NCBI GenBank assembly: GCA_903813345.2
Contig: CAIIXF020000010.1
Span: 34,213,425-34,277,424, forward strand
Direction: 5' to 3'
DNA: 64,000 nucleotides
Source of the DNA: Owenia fusiformis
Taxonomy: Eukaryota > Annelida > Polychaeta > Sabellida > Oweniidae
In this document: piece after piece, positions 1-13,400 of the stretch
Layout: each line of letters starts with the position of its first letter
Numbering within the stretch: position 1 is the first letter of the stretch
Program-made: the position numbers and the translations under genes
Notes under the pieces: model-generated
Databases searched by the model: none
What the model was told of the DNA's origin: nothing
What the model saw: the letters and a program-made list of their open reading frames with translations, nothing else

Positions 1-870
1 TTAGGCCTATCAAGATGAGGTGGTTTGGATTTTTGATGACTTCTTTGAAAATGTTTGAGTTTGAAACATTTTTTACTATTTATTTATTGTTACATGGATA
101 TCTACATATATGTACATATTATAGTAGTCTCAACAATCCAAAACATATTTCAGTCTAAAAATGATCATTCACAAAAAGTACACATTAACAGTTAAAAGGC
201 CTTGCAATTGTAAAACCTAGTTTTGCAGCTAGTGTAATAGGAAGGATCATTCAAATATGATATACGAGGGTTGGTCATTAAGTTCTTATAATATCTCACT
301 AATTTCTTTACTTTGAAATGTATTCTAACAGTCTATTTCGAATTATTATAAGTCTTCTATTGGAATTCTAATAAGGCATTCTACATTCTATGCGGCAAAT
401 TCTTATAAAATTTCATGAGAATATATTGCAAAATGAAGAAATTAGAGAAGTATTATTAGAACTTTATGATCACCCCTTGTATGTATGAGATACATTATTT
501 GTTGGCAATAGCTTAAAGGTGCAACATGTCCTCGTGTGTGTTGTTTATGTATTTGTGTGATCATTGTTTGGAAAAGAGGACCCTTTAAACACTGTTGCTA
601 GGCTCTTAGCACTTTAATTACAATAATATTAGGGAATGAATTATTGTATTGTATCTGCTGAAGATAAATTTCCAAGGGAATTACACATACCTCGTTTGTC
701 AAAAGCTTTGCAAAATGGTGCATCGAAGCATGTATTCTCTTAATTTTGAATAATCTAGAATCTGCAGAGGAAATAGGAATGAATTTCTTTGGAGAATTTA
801 GCCAGGGTGAAACTGTGACACATTCATATATAAACCTGTACATTCACTACTATGAAGCTGGTATATACCT
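1..870. other. intergenic, no supported gene
   Basis: No coding region can be supported here. On the minus strand a short stretch near 700-768 has a plausible acceptor and donor around a 22-codon open segment, but the peptide matches no family I recognise and no partner exon is visible. I therefore do not call it a gene. The rest is AT-rich unique-looking sequence. Confidence 0.5.
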
Positions 871-871
871 A

Positions 872-1003
872 AAAAATGTGACCATATATGGTAAATGTGA
901 CCATATTTGGTATATATGACCATATTTGGTAAATGTGACCACATTTGGTAAATGTGACCATATTTGGTATAGGTGACCATATTTGCTGAATGTGACCAAC
1001 TTG
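872..1003. repeat. 19-bp tandem repeat, about 7 copies
   Basis: A unit built around GTGACCATATTTGGTA recurs with a regular 19-bp step (GTGACC-type cores at 878, 897, 916, 935, 954, 973 and 992). Units differ by one to three bases. Several reading frames stay open across it only because of the repetition, so the short open frames are not genes. Confidence 0.9.
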
Positions 1004-1934
1004 GATGAATATTTCAAAAGATGGTAATACATTAAACTTGTACATTCGCAACAATGGAACTAGCACTATCTAGCTAATGATTAACTGAGAGCTTTTGGGG
1101 TGTATGGGCAATTTCACAATTAAATTACTTAAGAGCAATTGTTAGAATGTTGTATCATACATGAGGGTTTCCCCTTTTGCAATCTTTTAATCATTAATTA
1201 ATAATTTAAAAATCAAAGAATTATCCTGAAATAAAGTCAGGACTGTTGGACTTTTTTTGAAAAAAAATGACAAGACATGGAATATTAAGAGCAAAAAACG
1301 TTGTCAAATTGTGGCGATTTTTCTCACAAATTTATCTATTTCTATCCCTTCTCATCTCTGATAATGGGAATTTATGAAATTCAAAACACATGATATCTCC
1401 AATAACAGCTTGGTAGTGTGAATGCATAGTGTTAAATATTCATTGTAAATATCTCATTTTAAACATGCTTACAATATTCGTATATGATAACTGTACATTT
1501 GTCGAAATACCAAAGTTGTCTATTAGGTTTTTGTAACATTTCAAACCCTGTTGTGATATATACTGAATATTTTGATAGGATTGTAAAATATTTCGCCAAA
1601 TTAATATGCGTGTAAATAGAAATATTGTGCATCTGTTAGTCTGCTTATTTTGTACATAGTATATGTGATTTTGTATGTGTCATTTTTTTTGTTAGGCTTG
1701 ACGTGTATGAATCCACAGTAACCATGATAAGCTTATGCCATCTGGACGCCATGGTGGGCTAAGCTTAGTTTTTATGTGGACCGCACAAGTGTACATGTTA
1801 TGTTGGAAATTCAATTCAAGCGAAGGTATCTTCTGATGTAGAAGAAAGGATGAATGTTAAAGGAATAATTAACTAAATGAATTTTGAATAGATACCATAC
1901 TATACATATTAAATTAGGAAATCTGTATTAAAAA

Positions 1935-2030
1935 CATGAGGTGACATGAGGTGAAACATGAGGTGAAACATGAGGTGACATGAGGTGAAACATGAGGTGA
2001 AACATGAGGTGAAACATGAGGTGACATGGG
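1935..2030. repeat. 10/12-bp tandem repeat CATGAGGTGA(AA)
   Basis: The core CATGAGGTGA occurs eight times. Spacing alternates between 10 and 12 bp depending on an extra AA, giving the ordered pattern 10,12,12,10,12,12,12,10. No gene is associated. Confidence 0.9.
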
Positions 2031-2149
2031 TATACATGTTCATATATGTATTCATTAAACAATTGCAATTTTATTGTATTCTTATTAAATCTTACAGTCA
2101 TAAGATATACAGTCATACAGAGGTAAATGTTACAGCTTTACAAAGTGGT

Positions 2150-2795
2150 TAATAAATCGGTTTAGAATACACAAAAATGTAAACATTACAGTTTACACAA
2201 AAGTTAACATTACAATTTTACATGAAAACACTACAGATTTACACAGATGTAAACACTACCGTTTTACACAGAGGCAAACATTACAGTTTTACACAGAGGC
2301 AAACATTACAGTTTTACACAGAGGCAAACACTACAGTTTTACAGATAAACACTACAGATTTACACAAATGCAAACACACAAGTTTTACAGATAAACATTA
2401 CAGTTTTACACAGAGGCAACCATAACAGTTTTGTAGGTAAACACTACAGATTTACACAGGTTTAAACACTACAGTTTTACAGATAAACACTGCAGTTTTA
2501 CACAGAGGCAAACATTACAGTTTTGTAGGTAAGCACTACAGATTTACACAGGTGTAAACACTACAGTTTTACAGATAGACACTACAGATTTACACAGATG
2601 CAAACACACAAATTTTACAGATAGACATTACAGTTTTACACAGAGGCAACCATAACAGTTTTGTGGGTAAACATTACAGTTTTACAGATAAACTACAGTT
2701 TTACAGATAAACACTACAGTTTTACACAGAGGCAAACACTACAGTTTTGCACAGAGGCAAACATGTCAGCTTTAGACAGTGGTAAACATGAACAT
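2150..2795. repeat. degenerate tandem array (ACAGTTTTACA-type units)
   Basis: About 640 bp of reiterated units of roughly 20-30 bp mix three modules: ACTACAGTTTTACA, CAGAGGCAAACA and ACAGATAAACA. Module order varies, so the array has higher-order structure rather than one clean period. Frames left open on the plus strand are repeat artefacts. Confidence 0.85.
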
Positions 2796-2894
2796 TTTAC
2801 ACCCACAGCAATGGCATGGATGTGGCTTGGGTATCTGTATCTCATAAGGCTGTCAGTCTGAGAATTAAAAATATGTCACAAAGCAGTATTTTCT

Positions 2895-3068
2895 TTGGCT
2901 AATATTTTGCCTCACTTTTTAAATTTGCCTCACTCATTTAAATTTGCCTCATTTATTAAAATTTGCCTCATTATATTTGCCTCAATTTAAATCTGCCTCA
3001 CTTATCTATATTTGCCTCAATTTAAATTTACCTCACTTATTAATATTTGCCTCACTTATTTTTGAATC
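2895..3068. repeat. tandem array of TTTGCCTCA units
   Basis: TTTGCCTCACTTATT/TTTGCCTCAATTTAAA-like units of about 16-22 bp are repeated roughly nine times. The unit boundary drifts and the last copies are diverged. Confidence 0.8.
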
Positions 3069-4204
3069 CTTGTTACACCCCTGGGTCATATTCACAATAT
3101 GACTAATTGCCCTGATACCATTTTCACACAATCAGTTTATTTAAACATATTTCATATGTACACTGTCGAATTATGCAGTTTTTTTAAAAACTAGCAAATC
3201 TGGCGAGTCAGTCTGTTTTCTGTGATATTTTCTCAGAAGTAGATATTTAATGCAGGCATTGAAAATCTAGAAAATAATTAAATAATTTAACTTGATATAT
3301 TGACTTAGTGGGTTGAGGGTACTGTCTGTTAGTTTGACCTACAGTATATAAGTCTAAAGTGATGCTGGTTTGTTTGACTTTTAAATATTCAATCTAGTGG
3401 TCTCTACAGGGTGACAAAATATGACAGCATCACTTTTTTGTTAAATATTCAATCGAGTGTTCATTTGTCAGTTTGGTGATCTCTACAGGGTGACAAAAGA
3501 TGACAGCATCACTTTGTGTTGCAGATGGGAACGTACAGTTGTTATTTAACACCCTGTAGACAGAATTACATAAATGAGTGATCAGTTGGAGATTTGGGTA
3601 ATTTTAGTACTGTGTGTGAAAAGCATACCTAGATTTTCAAAGCATTTATGACAATTTTACAGTGTCCATTATTAAATGAAAAGTGCATGTAGAACACCAG
3701 ACCCTGGGAAGTATTATTGAATTTTATTGTTGACCAATGAATTGAAATACATGATTCATGAGTATAATAATTTCAAGTGAAGTATTTTAATGATGTGACA
3801 GGTCATCCCTTGAAGTATTATATAAGTGAGGTGTCAAAGACACTCACGGATCAACCTTCAGAAGTATTATAATCACATTATGTGAAGTATTATAATTAAG
3901 TGAGGTTTCATTCACGGATTATCCATCTGAAGTATTATAATTTCGTCACATCATCTGAAGTATTATAATTGTGTCACATAATATGAAATATTATACTGTG
4001 TGACACAAAAAATGACACCCACCAACATAGTATCATTACCTTTTTGTCTGGAGGAATTCTGACTTGTTTTTTGCACATTGAAACTAAACTTCATTTTGCA
4101 ACTCCACAAGAAGTGTCAGATGACTAGCTCACCTAGATGCACATTTATGAGCATTACAAAGTGTGTCATCTATTCCTTTGCTGGCACAACTGGATCTTAC
4201 AGAA
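3069..4204. other. intergenic with short dispersed repeats
   Basis: No gene is seen. A segment with TCTCTACAGGGTGACAAAA and GACAGCATCACTTT is present twice (about 3400-3445 and 3478-3515). GAAGTATTATAA recurs about six times between 3700 and 3995, often next to GTGTCACA or GTGAGGT motifs. Confidence 0.6.
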
Positions 4205-5605
4205 AAAATTACACTCACTTTTTATCGCACTTTGAAAAAGTGCTATATTGTCGTCGTCTTGTGCTGTTGGGCGGGCGTTTGGGCGTGCGGGCGGGCGGGA
4301 CATAAACCAAATCTTGTCATCAAATTTAGGTTAAGGGCATGCTGGGTAAACTATGTGGCGGCCATTTTGAATTTTTCAACAAATCTTGTCATCAAAATTC
4401 CAGGAAAACCACTTATCCGTTCAACTTGAAATTTTTACAGATGCAAGAGCAGACTATTGCCAAGATCTGATTAGGTTTTGGGTATGCTGGCTGAATTACA
4501 TGGTGGCCATTTTGAATTTTTGAATTTGGCGGCCATTTTGAATTTTTCAACTTGCTCCAAATTGACCAAATTTTTTTTTTAAAAACATCTACAAGTTCTC
4601 AGAAGTTCAAATCTGACCTTAGATTTCAGATTTGACCTTTCATTCACCTTCAGTGACCTTGAAAAGTTCAAAAAAGTTGATTTTCTAAATTGATATTTTG
4701 GATTTAAATTTAGGTCAGCTTAATTACAAAACACCTACTGAGGTCTGAAAAAGTGAAATTTCCAAGGTCGAAAGTCAAGGTCATTAAACTAGGTCACAAA
4801 TGATGTTATCCAAGTTTCTCAAAGTTTGAGACTACAAATCAATTCTTGTCATCAAAATTCCAAGAAAACCGCTAACCTGTTCAACTTGAAATTTTTACAC
4901 ATGCAATAGCAGACTAGTGCCAAGATCTGATTAGGTTAAGGGAATGCTGGGTAAACTACGTGGTGGCCATTTTGAATTTTTCAACAAATCTTGTCATCAA
5001 AATTCCAGGAAAACCACTTATCCGTTCAACTTAAAATTTTTACAGATGCAAGAACAGACTATTGCCAAGATCTGATTAGGTTTTGGGTATGCTGGCTGAA
5101 TTACATGGTGGCCATTTTGAATTTTTCAATTTGGCGGCCATTTTGAATTTTTCAACTTGCTCCAAATTGACCAAATTTTTTTTTAAAAAACATCTACAAG
5201 TTCTCAAAAGTTCAAATCTGACCTTAGATTTCAGATTTGACCTTTCGTTGACCTTCAGTGGCCTTGAAAAGGTCAAAAATTTGATTTTCTAAATTGATAT
5301 TTTGGATTTAAATTTAGGTCAGCTAATTACAAAAGACCTACTGAGGTCTGAAAAAGTGAAATTTTCAAGGTCGAAGGTCATCAAATTAGGTCACAAACAA
5401 TGTTATCTACATTTTCCCAAAGTTCAAGACTACAAATAAATTCTTGTCATCAAAATTGCAGGAAAACCGCTAACCTTGTCAACTTGAAATGTTTACAGAT
5501 GCAAGAGCAGACTAGTGCCAAGGTCTGATTAGGTTTTGGCCATGCTTGGTAAATTGCATGGTGGCCAGTTTGCTCTTCAAAGTGCGATATTTATCACTGT
5601 GTGTC
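4205..5605. repeat. TIR-bounded element with 600-bp internal duplication
   Basis: The left edge carries TATCGCACTTTGAAAAAG (about 4215) and the right edge carries an inverted CTTCAAAGTGCGATA (about 5573). Inside, a block of about 600 bp is present twice in direct orientation: the module ATGCAAGAGCAGACTATTGC lies at 4441 and 5046, and a sister version at 4901 and 5499. Blocks contain palindromic GGCGGCCATTTTGAA motifs. No transposase frame is visible, so this looks like a non-autonomous element or a satellite dimer. The class is unknown. Confidence 0.65.
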
Positions 5606-5988
5606 TTGTTGTAACATAATTTTGGAAATAAGTAAAAATAATGATTTTATCAACAACAACTACATTATTTTCTGTTTAATTGTATGGACCTCATTTCCCT
5701 GAAAGTACAAGCCAAAATCATTAGTATTCACAAAGTTATGTTACAAAAGGTGGGTGGCATTTTTGTGTAGAATCCATGTGTTTCTGCAAAGGAATGGACG
5801 ACATTTAGAGCAAAGGTTGTAACGCTCACAAAAATATGACGCACTTGAACTACACATGTGAAATTTCGCGAGGTGCTTTCGCATTATGTCCACTTAAAAA
5901 TGTGCTAAAGAACATGTCTAGGCTATATGTTAATAGACAAACAAGTTATGTAATGTAAAGGGGTGTCATTTTTGTGTCACCCTGTTGT
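5606..5988. other. intergenic, nothing recognised
   Basis: Unique-looking AT-rich sequence with no supported coding, RNA or repeat feature. Confidence 0.5.
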
Positions 5989-6078
5989 TGTGTCACATCA
6001 TGTGAATAGTTGTGTCACATTATGTGAATAGTTGTGTCACATCATGTGAATAGTTGTGTCACATCATGTGAATTATTA
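5989..6078. repeat. 22-bp tandem repeat, 4 copies
   Basis: TGTGTCACATCATGTGAATAGT is repeated four times at exactly 22-bp intervals (5989, 6011, 6033, 6055). Each unit contains the near-palindrome TCACATCATGTGA, so each copy could form a small hairpin. Confidence 0.9.
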
Positions 6079-6424
6079 TGATTAAGTGAGGGGTCACATG
6101 AAATGTTACAATAATGTGAGGTGTAGTGGCTCTTCTCATATGATGTCGTATAATACATACATTGTGTATAGATTGACCATTACTATTATTTCATTATTTT
6201 ACCAAAATATTGTACAGTGTACTGGACATATACCTATCTGTATTTTACTTTGTACAGAAAATCCATAAGTACTGTATAGCTGTATATAGTGTCTATCATC
6301 CACGTGTCAAAGGGAATCAATATTTTTCTGTCAAATAAGTTAATATATATATATATTTACATTAATTTATGTGTGTTTAGTAAATAAAGTGTAATTTGTA
6401 GATGAGAGAAATGATTGTGTTCTG

Positions 6425-6618
6425 TTGGAGCTTTTTATTGCCCTTTGAAAATGCACTTTTTATTGCCCTTTGAAAATGCTCTTTTTATTGCCTTTGAAAA
6501 TGCCCTTTTTATTGCCTTTTGAAAATGCCCTTCTTATTGCCCTTTGAAAATGCCCTTTTTATTGCCCTTTGAAAATGCTCTTTTTATTGCCCTTTGAAAA
6601 TGCCCTTTTTATTGCCCA
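6425..6618. repeat. 24-bp tandem repeat, about 8 copies
   Basis: Units of CTTTTTATTGCCCTTTGAAA plus ATGC recur at about 24 bp with single-base variants (TGCTC, TGCCC). It is followed at 6619-6870 by sequence resembling the 4205-5605 element (GTCCAGGAAAACCAAC, GCAGCCATTTTACTCTCTAAAG). Confidence 0.9.
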
Positions 6619-6991
6619 ATGTTGTTGTCATCTTGTGATGGTGGACATACCTTTGTTGGGACGAGCAGGCATAACTTAAATTTGGTCTTCAAAAGTCCAG
6701 GAAAACCAACAGGGCGAACGTAATACCCGGAATATAAGCCCTTGGGAAAACTGCCTAACCTGGTTCTAATTGAATTTTTTAGAAATGCAAGAGTATACTT
6801 AAATCTGGGCATGCTGTGAGATTACATTGCAGCCATTTTACTCTCTAAAGAGCAATATATACATCACTGTATCTCCTGTAGACAGATATGCTATATAATA
6901 AAAAAAAATATATATATATATAATAAATATAATAGTTTGAGACCTATATCTTTACCACCTGTGCGGATAGCAGAATTGTTTTGTTTTTTTG

Positions 6992-6997
6992 TTTATT
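6992..6997 (-). terminator. candidate polyadenylation signal of zinc transporter gene
   Basis: AATAAA on the minus strand lies about 410 bp beyond the stop codon of the zinc transporter. If used, the 3' UTR would contain the 40-bp repeat array. This rests on position and the hexamer only; other AT-rich hexamers exist nearby. Confidence 0.3.
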
Positions 6998-7043
6998 CAT
7001 TTATATCAGTAGATTCAACAGTAGGTAATTAAGTATATGTAAT

Positions 7044-7330
7044 TACTAAGAAGCACCTTCAATTGCTAATTGCCATATACAATTGATGTGCTTCACCTTC
7101 AATTGCTAATCGCCATATACAATTGGTGTGCTTCACCTTCAATTGCTAATCGCCATATACAATTGGTGTGCTTCACCTTCAATTGCTAATCGCCATATAC
7201 AATTGGTGTGCTTCACCTTCAATTGCTAATCGCCATATACAATGGGTGTGCTTCACCTTCAATTGCTAATCGCCATATACAATTGGTGTGCTTCACCTTC
7301 AATTGCTAATTGCCATATACAATTGCTGAT
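7044..7330. repeat. 40-bp tandem repeat, about 7 copies
   Basis: A 40-bp unit starting CAATTGCTAATCGCCATATA and ending GTGTGCTTCACCTT is repeated nearly perfectly about seven times. The unit contains the inverted pair CAATTG...CAATTG around GCCATATA. It lies just past the zinc transporter stop codon, so it probably falls within that gene's 3' UTR or flank. Confidence 0.95.
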
Positions 7331-7402
7331 TTGGCAATGGTAAAAGACTGGGCATCTTTAACACTGCCCATATCATATTACACTTCACTAAAAGAGCAGT
7401 AT

Positions 7403-10400
7403 TTAATCCTTTGGGTCTTTACAGTCTGTACAGTGTTCCATATCATCTACATAGTTCTCTATTTGCATTGTGCACTCATATATTCCAAATCTGCTATATA
7501 TCAACTCTGAAGCTTTTTCTAACATGTCCTGTGCACATACAGTTTTATCTGAAAAGAATAAAGGTTAACAGATATAATGCAAAAATTGAAGAATAAAGGT
7601 TAACAGATATAATGCAAAAATTGAAGAATAAAGGTTGACAGATATAATGCAAAATAGTTGAAAAGTAAAGGTTAACAGATATAATGCAAAACATTGAAGA
7701 GTAAAGGTTAACAGAAATAATGCAAAACATTGAAGAGTAAAGGTTAACAGATATAATGCAAAACATTGAAGAGTAAAGGTTAACAGATATAATGCAAAAC
7801 ATTGAAGAGTAAAGGTTAACAGATATAATGCAAAACATTGAAGAGTAAAGGTTAACAGAAATAATGCAAAACATTGAAGAGTAAAGGTTAACAGAAATAA
7901 TGCAAAACATTGAAGAGTAAAGGTTAACAGAAATAATGCAAAAATTGAAGAGTAAAGGTTAACAGAAATAATGCAAAACATTGAAGAGTAAAGGTTAACA
8001 GAAATAATGCAAAACATTGAGGAGTAAAGGTTAACAGATATAATGCAAAACATTGAAGAGTAAAGGTTAACAGAAATAATGCAAAACATTGAGGCGTAAA
8101 GGTTAACAGATATAATGCAAAACATTGAAGAGTAAAGGTTAACAGATATAATGCAAAACATTGAAGAGTAAAGGTTAACAGATATAATGCAAAACATTGA
8201 AGAGTAAAGATTAACAGAAATAATGCAAAACATTGAAGAGTAAAGGTTAACAGAAATAATGCAAAACATTGAAGAGTAAAGGTTTACAGAAATAATTCAA
8301 AACATTGAAGAGTAAAGGTTAACAGATATAATGCAAAACATTGAAGAGTAAAGGTTAACAGATATAATGCAAAACATTGAAGAGTAAAGTTAACAGAAAT
8401 AATGCAAAACATTGAAGAGTAAAGGTTAACAGAAATAATGCAAAACATTGAAGAGTAAAGGTTAACAGAAATAATGCAAAACATTGAAGAGTAAAGGTTA
8501 ACAGATATAATGCAAAACATTGAAGAGTAAAGATTAACAGAAATAATGCAAAACATTGAAGAGTAAAGGTTAACAGAAATAATGCAAAACATTGAAGAGT
8601 AAAGGTTAACAGATATAATGCAAAACATTGAAGAGTAAAGGTTAACAGATATAATGCAAAACATTGAAGAGTAAAGGTTAACAGATATAATGCAAAACAT
8701 CGAAGAGTAAAGGTTAACAGATATAATGCAAAACATTGAAGAGTAAAAGTTAACAGAAATAATGCAAAACATTGAAGAGTAAAGGTTAACAGAAATAATG
8801 CAAAACATAGAAGAGTAAAGGTTAACAGATATAATGCAAAACATTGAAGAGTAAAGTTTAACAGATATAATGCAAAACATTGAAGAGTAAAGGTTAACAG
8901 ATATAATGCAAAACATTGAAGAGTAAAAGTTAACAGATATAATGCAAAACATTGAAGAGTAAAGGTTAACAAAAATAATGCAAAACATTGAAGAGTAAAG
9001 GTTAACAGATATAATGCAAAACATTGAAGGAGCTACCTTACTATAGATGCAATTAAAAGATAAACTGAGTAGATACTTTGTGACTGACAACTGACTCTAC
9101 ATTAGTCTAGAAAATATGATCAAAGCATCGCAAACATCACATGACAAAATACTACCACCTGGTTGCAAATTAAAGAATTACATTGCAAAAACTAAGAAGA
9201 AATGGTAAGAATTACTGATTTCGAAAGTGTATAGTCACGACTTCTGCCAAAAATGGCACAAGCCACGTACTTACCTATTGCAATATGACATGACAAGACA
9301 ACTTTGCTCATGGTAAGACACCATAGTCTGATATTATGAACATCTTTAACACCTTTAATCTCAAACAAGCAATCCTTTACTTTATTGTAGTGTATACCAG
9401 ATGGAGTGGCTGAAATCAGAATGCAGTGTATTTCATTGTTAATATCATCATCAAACACATGAGGAATTCCAAAGAGGAGAAGCTTTCACAGATCAGAGTT
9501 GTGTCCTTGAAGAGAAGACCAAACAAGAACGGATCAATCATTGAAAATGTCATGAGAAAAATTAAGAATCCTTAAAGTAACAGCATTTCTCCAAGAAGTT
9601 ATTGAACGACCTTGTATACAAATCTTGTATATCAAATATTAATTACCTTCCATTATAACCCTTATAATATCCTTGAGAATCGTAACTGTTGTGAACAGCA
9701 CCAGAACCGAGAATGAGAATGTACATATCGGATCTGCTATTTTCCATTCGGGCTGAAATTTAAAAAATATAAGACGAGAACAGGTGGAAAGGATATGTAT
9801 CAATATGGTGAACTGAATTCAACAATGTTTTTCTTTTAAAACAATTATATTGAAAACATTCTGTAAAAACACGGTCCTTTGTGTAATGTTGACTGATTGA
9901 CAACAATTTAATGCAAAAATTATTTATATGTATTTTATAAAACTGTTTTTGTTGACATTTTTTGTTTTTTAGTGCAATTGTTTTTTGTTCATTTCTACCA
10001 ATTCTTGAGAATGAAATTAAATAACTTTCCGAACCTTGTTGGAACAAAATGGCATAACAGTTTCCTAGACCTCTCAATAGTATAGTTATACAAAGTATTC
10101 AAAGAATTAAATCAAAACCCCACAAATTAGATGAAAATTAAGATAAACCTTTTATTTCATTAACAATATACTTTTTTCAAATCAACCAAAATATCCTTTG
10201 GACAAGAACAAAAGAAGTGTCCGATGTGTTTTCTAAAACAATATAGAGAAAAGTATAAATACATATTTCAAATTATAATGTTACCATCCAAAAGATGATC
10301 ATTAAATTGACGATGTGTAAAGTTTTTTGAATTTTTTGATGAATGGTTTAAGAGAAACGTGTGTTAAAAAAGTTCATCATATCGATACTAATCTTTTGAG

Positions 10401-13400
10401 AAAACATTGTAAGAATAAATGACAGAAATGTACAAAATACAGGATCAGCTATTTCTCATTTTGGCTGATTTGTAAAAAACTTAATAACAGCAGAATTGTC
10501 ATTTCTAAGAAGAGGAATTTCTTGAATACTTAAATGTAACATGGCTCAGTTTACATGTTACAATTAATGTTCTAAAGAGATCAATTAATGGGTGGACATA
10601 CCTTAAAATATATGATGAAAGCTGCTATCATTACACCAATACTCTGTATGAAATCGCCTATAACATGAATAAATGCTGCTCGCACATTTACATTTGTAGA
10701 ATTATGGCCGTTGCTATGTTTATTTTGCTCCCCAGATTCTGAGTCGGCAGAGCTTGATTCATCATGACTGTTGTCTCCTCCCCCAAGACTTTGGTATACT
10801 CCCTCATTACTTTGTGGAGTGTGAAGTACGCAACCCATTCTGAAACATGGGTAATTAAATATAGCAAGCAACTCTCCATGTATATCTGTGCACTGTAAAA
10901 CATTTCATGCTAGAATGTTCACATGTTCCGTTACACTAATTCATGGATTCAATTTCCACACAATCAGACTGTCAAGCTAATATTTCCATGAACATTTCCC
11001 TATTACGCAATTTGCTTGAACCGATGATGAACACTACACGGAGATCGACAATATCATTGTCACCTCAAACTTCACATTCTTTTTATATTTCATTTATCAA
11101 AAGTCAGTTATTAAGAGAGACATTTTAAGAAGGCTCCCGAGGCACACAAGATCTGCACTTTTGGTTGCACTTTACTGTATTAAACTCAATTTTAAAGAAG
11201 TATTTTATTAACATACGAAATACCATACCAGCAAATGCGCTTACTTTCTTTGAAACTGTAATGCCTAGGTCATATTTGCTGCGATTCATCGGCCGATTGA
11301 GTATTTTGTTCAAAATTGAATACATTTCTGAACACAATACTCAATCGGCCGGGCGCCGTAGTGAAAATCGGAGCAAATGTGACCAAGGCATAACATAATA
11401 TTACTCACACAAAATTGAAAACAACTCCGACACCTGATGTGATCAGCATAATGGTTGCATTAATCTCATAGTCATTGTGAAGCACTCGCTCTATAGCTAG
11501 GAACACTAATATCCCAGTCACAACCCAGATAAGCAGCACTGACACCAAGGCACCAATTATTTCTGAAAAGTTAAGTAGAGTTAAGCAAAATCTTAATCTG
11601 TACACCAAAGTTATCGGCGATAGTGTTCCAACTAGCAGGTGTTCACATTTTACATTTTAATGTTTCTTAATATTCAATTGTGAGTCAACGGGTCCAAGAC
11701 TCGATCCCCGAAAAAAGTGCTCACTTAGGGGTGTTTAGATTAGAGAGGTGTCTGAATATACCGGTGTAAAAGAAATTATGGTCCTCTGGGGATTATGGTC
11801 CCTTTTCTGAAAGGCCCTTACTGGCCCTGATTGTGGATACGATAATAAGGGAAAGAGTTGTATTTATGTCACCATATAAATCAATGAAGAGTAGGACCAT
11901 AATTTGATAGGACCTCCTACCCTTTTACACCTGTTTTACTGTACCTATTTTCTTTTAATTCTTAATGTGTTATGTTTAAAAGTTTTTAAAACAAACTTAT
12001 CGGTTGATATTTAATTACAAAATTTAACTGATTTGCACCAATTATCAGGATCATATAATTTTTTGTAATACCTGTACCTGTATATTGTTATGTCATAATT
12101 GTAAAGAAAACTCTGATTTTGATTAAGACATATAAATGTATATCCAAAATCCGTATCTCAAACAATTTGTTTTTCTTAACTTGGATATTACCATTGCGAT
12201 CCTAATAACGAAATAAGGAAGGAAAGCCCATGACACAGGGCTCATACCACTAATTGAAGTCACCTATGGTACTTATTTATGGCCTTATAAAATGGCTACA
12301 ACAACATGGTAATATTCACAGCATAATGAAAATAAAATAAATGATTTAGTATCGAACCATGAATCTTCATTTTATTGGACATTTACATTGTTACATTTAT
12401 TACATACTGATTAACTGCATCTTATTGCAAATAAATAAAACCTAACCTTAAAAAAATTACATACCTGTACGATGCCAGCCAAAACTTAACAGTTTTGTTG
12501 CTGGTCTACGAGCTAAATAGATGGAAAGTAAACTGATCATAAAACTTGCAAAGTCTGTGAGCAAATGTGCAGCGTCTGTCATGATTGCCAGGGACCCAGC
12601 CAAGTTCCCTCCTGAAAATATTATAGAGGATAACTAGAAAAACAGCTTCATGAAGCTTCGGACCTGTCCTCTTGGGATAGAACGTAGTGATTGAGCGTAG
12701 GAACTGACGATACAGAAACTCCCTGTACTAGCAAATCCCACTGGACAAAATTTTATCAAATCACTTGTGATACTTTTGGCAAAATGTACATCCATAACGT
12801 GATGTCACACCATATAATATTAAATTCATTGGCCATAGGTCCTATGCTAAGAAGGCAATGGCCTATAGAATCTAGACCAATAACTTAGTAACCCTACTAT
12901 CACACCAAACTAGTTCTCACTACGTTCTCGAAAACGGGCTTCAACTGTGACGAACGGACTGGACCTACTAAGAACCGTTTGGGATCTATTCACAAACTTC
13001 ATCGAACGTACTCCAACGGGTAGGTCCTCTAGACCTTAGACAATGCTCAAAATGTTCTCGTGGTCGTCACGTTCTACAATTAGAACGAGTGACAACGTAC
13101 TGACGACGAGCTGGACGTACTACGAATGGAACCGTCGTACTTCAATCCTACTAGGGACGTTTTAACAACGAGTTGAACTGTCTGAGGACGTGTTGAGAAC
13201 GAGTTAGAACTAATTGCAAACGGGTTTAAACTGATTAAGAACGTATTTAACACTGCTTATGAACGAGTTAGCAAAAATATAGCTATCACACCAAACAAGT
13301 TGCCACTGCGTTCTTCAAAACTGGTTTGAAACTGTGTGCGAACGGAATGAACGTAGTTGCAACTTTCTAAGGTCTATTTACGAACTTTATGAACGTTCTC

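Noticed and set aside
598-843. Minus-strand 81-codon frame with an exon-like segment
   Set aside because: Splice-like borders exist around 22 codons, but there is no family match and no partner exon.
2222-2861. Plus-strand frames with repeated QRQTLQFYTE peptides
   Set aside because: They are artefacts of the tandem array. No signal, domain or splice partner.
7545-9090. Long minus-strand open frames repeating a 12-residue peptide ([12 protein letters not shown] type)
   Set aside because: They come from a 36-bp array lying in an intron. Several frames are open at once and substitutions ignore codon structure.
9032-9274. Search for the last zinc transporter exon directly after exon 8
   Set aside because: Candidate acceptors there lead to immediate stops. 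The true last exon, ending CTDC then KDPKD, was found at 7548-7403 beyond the 36-bp array.
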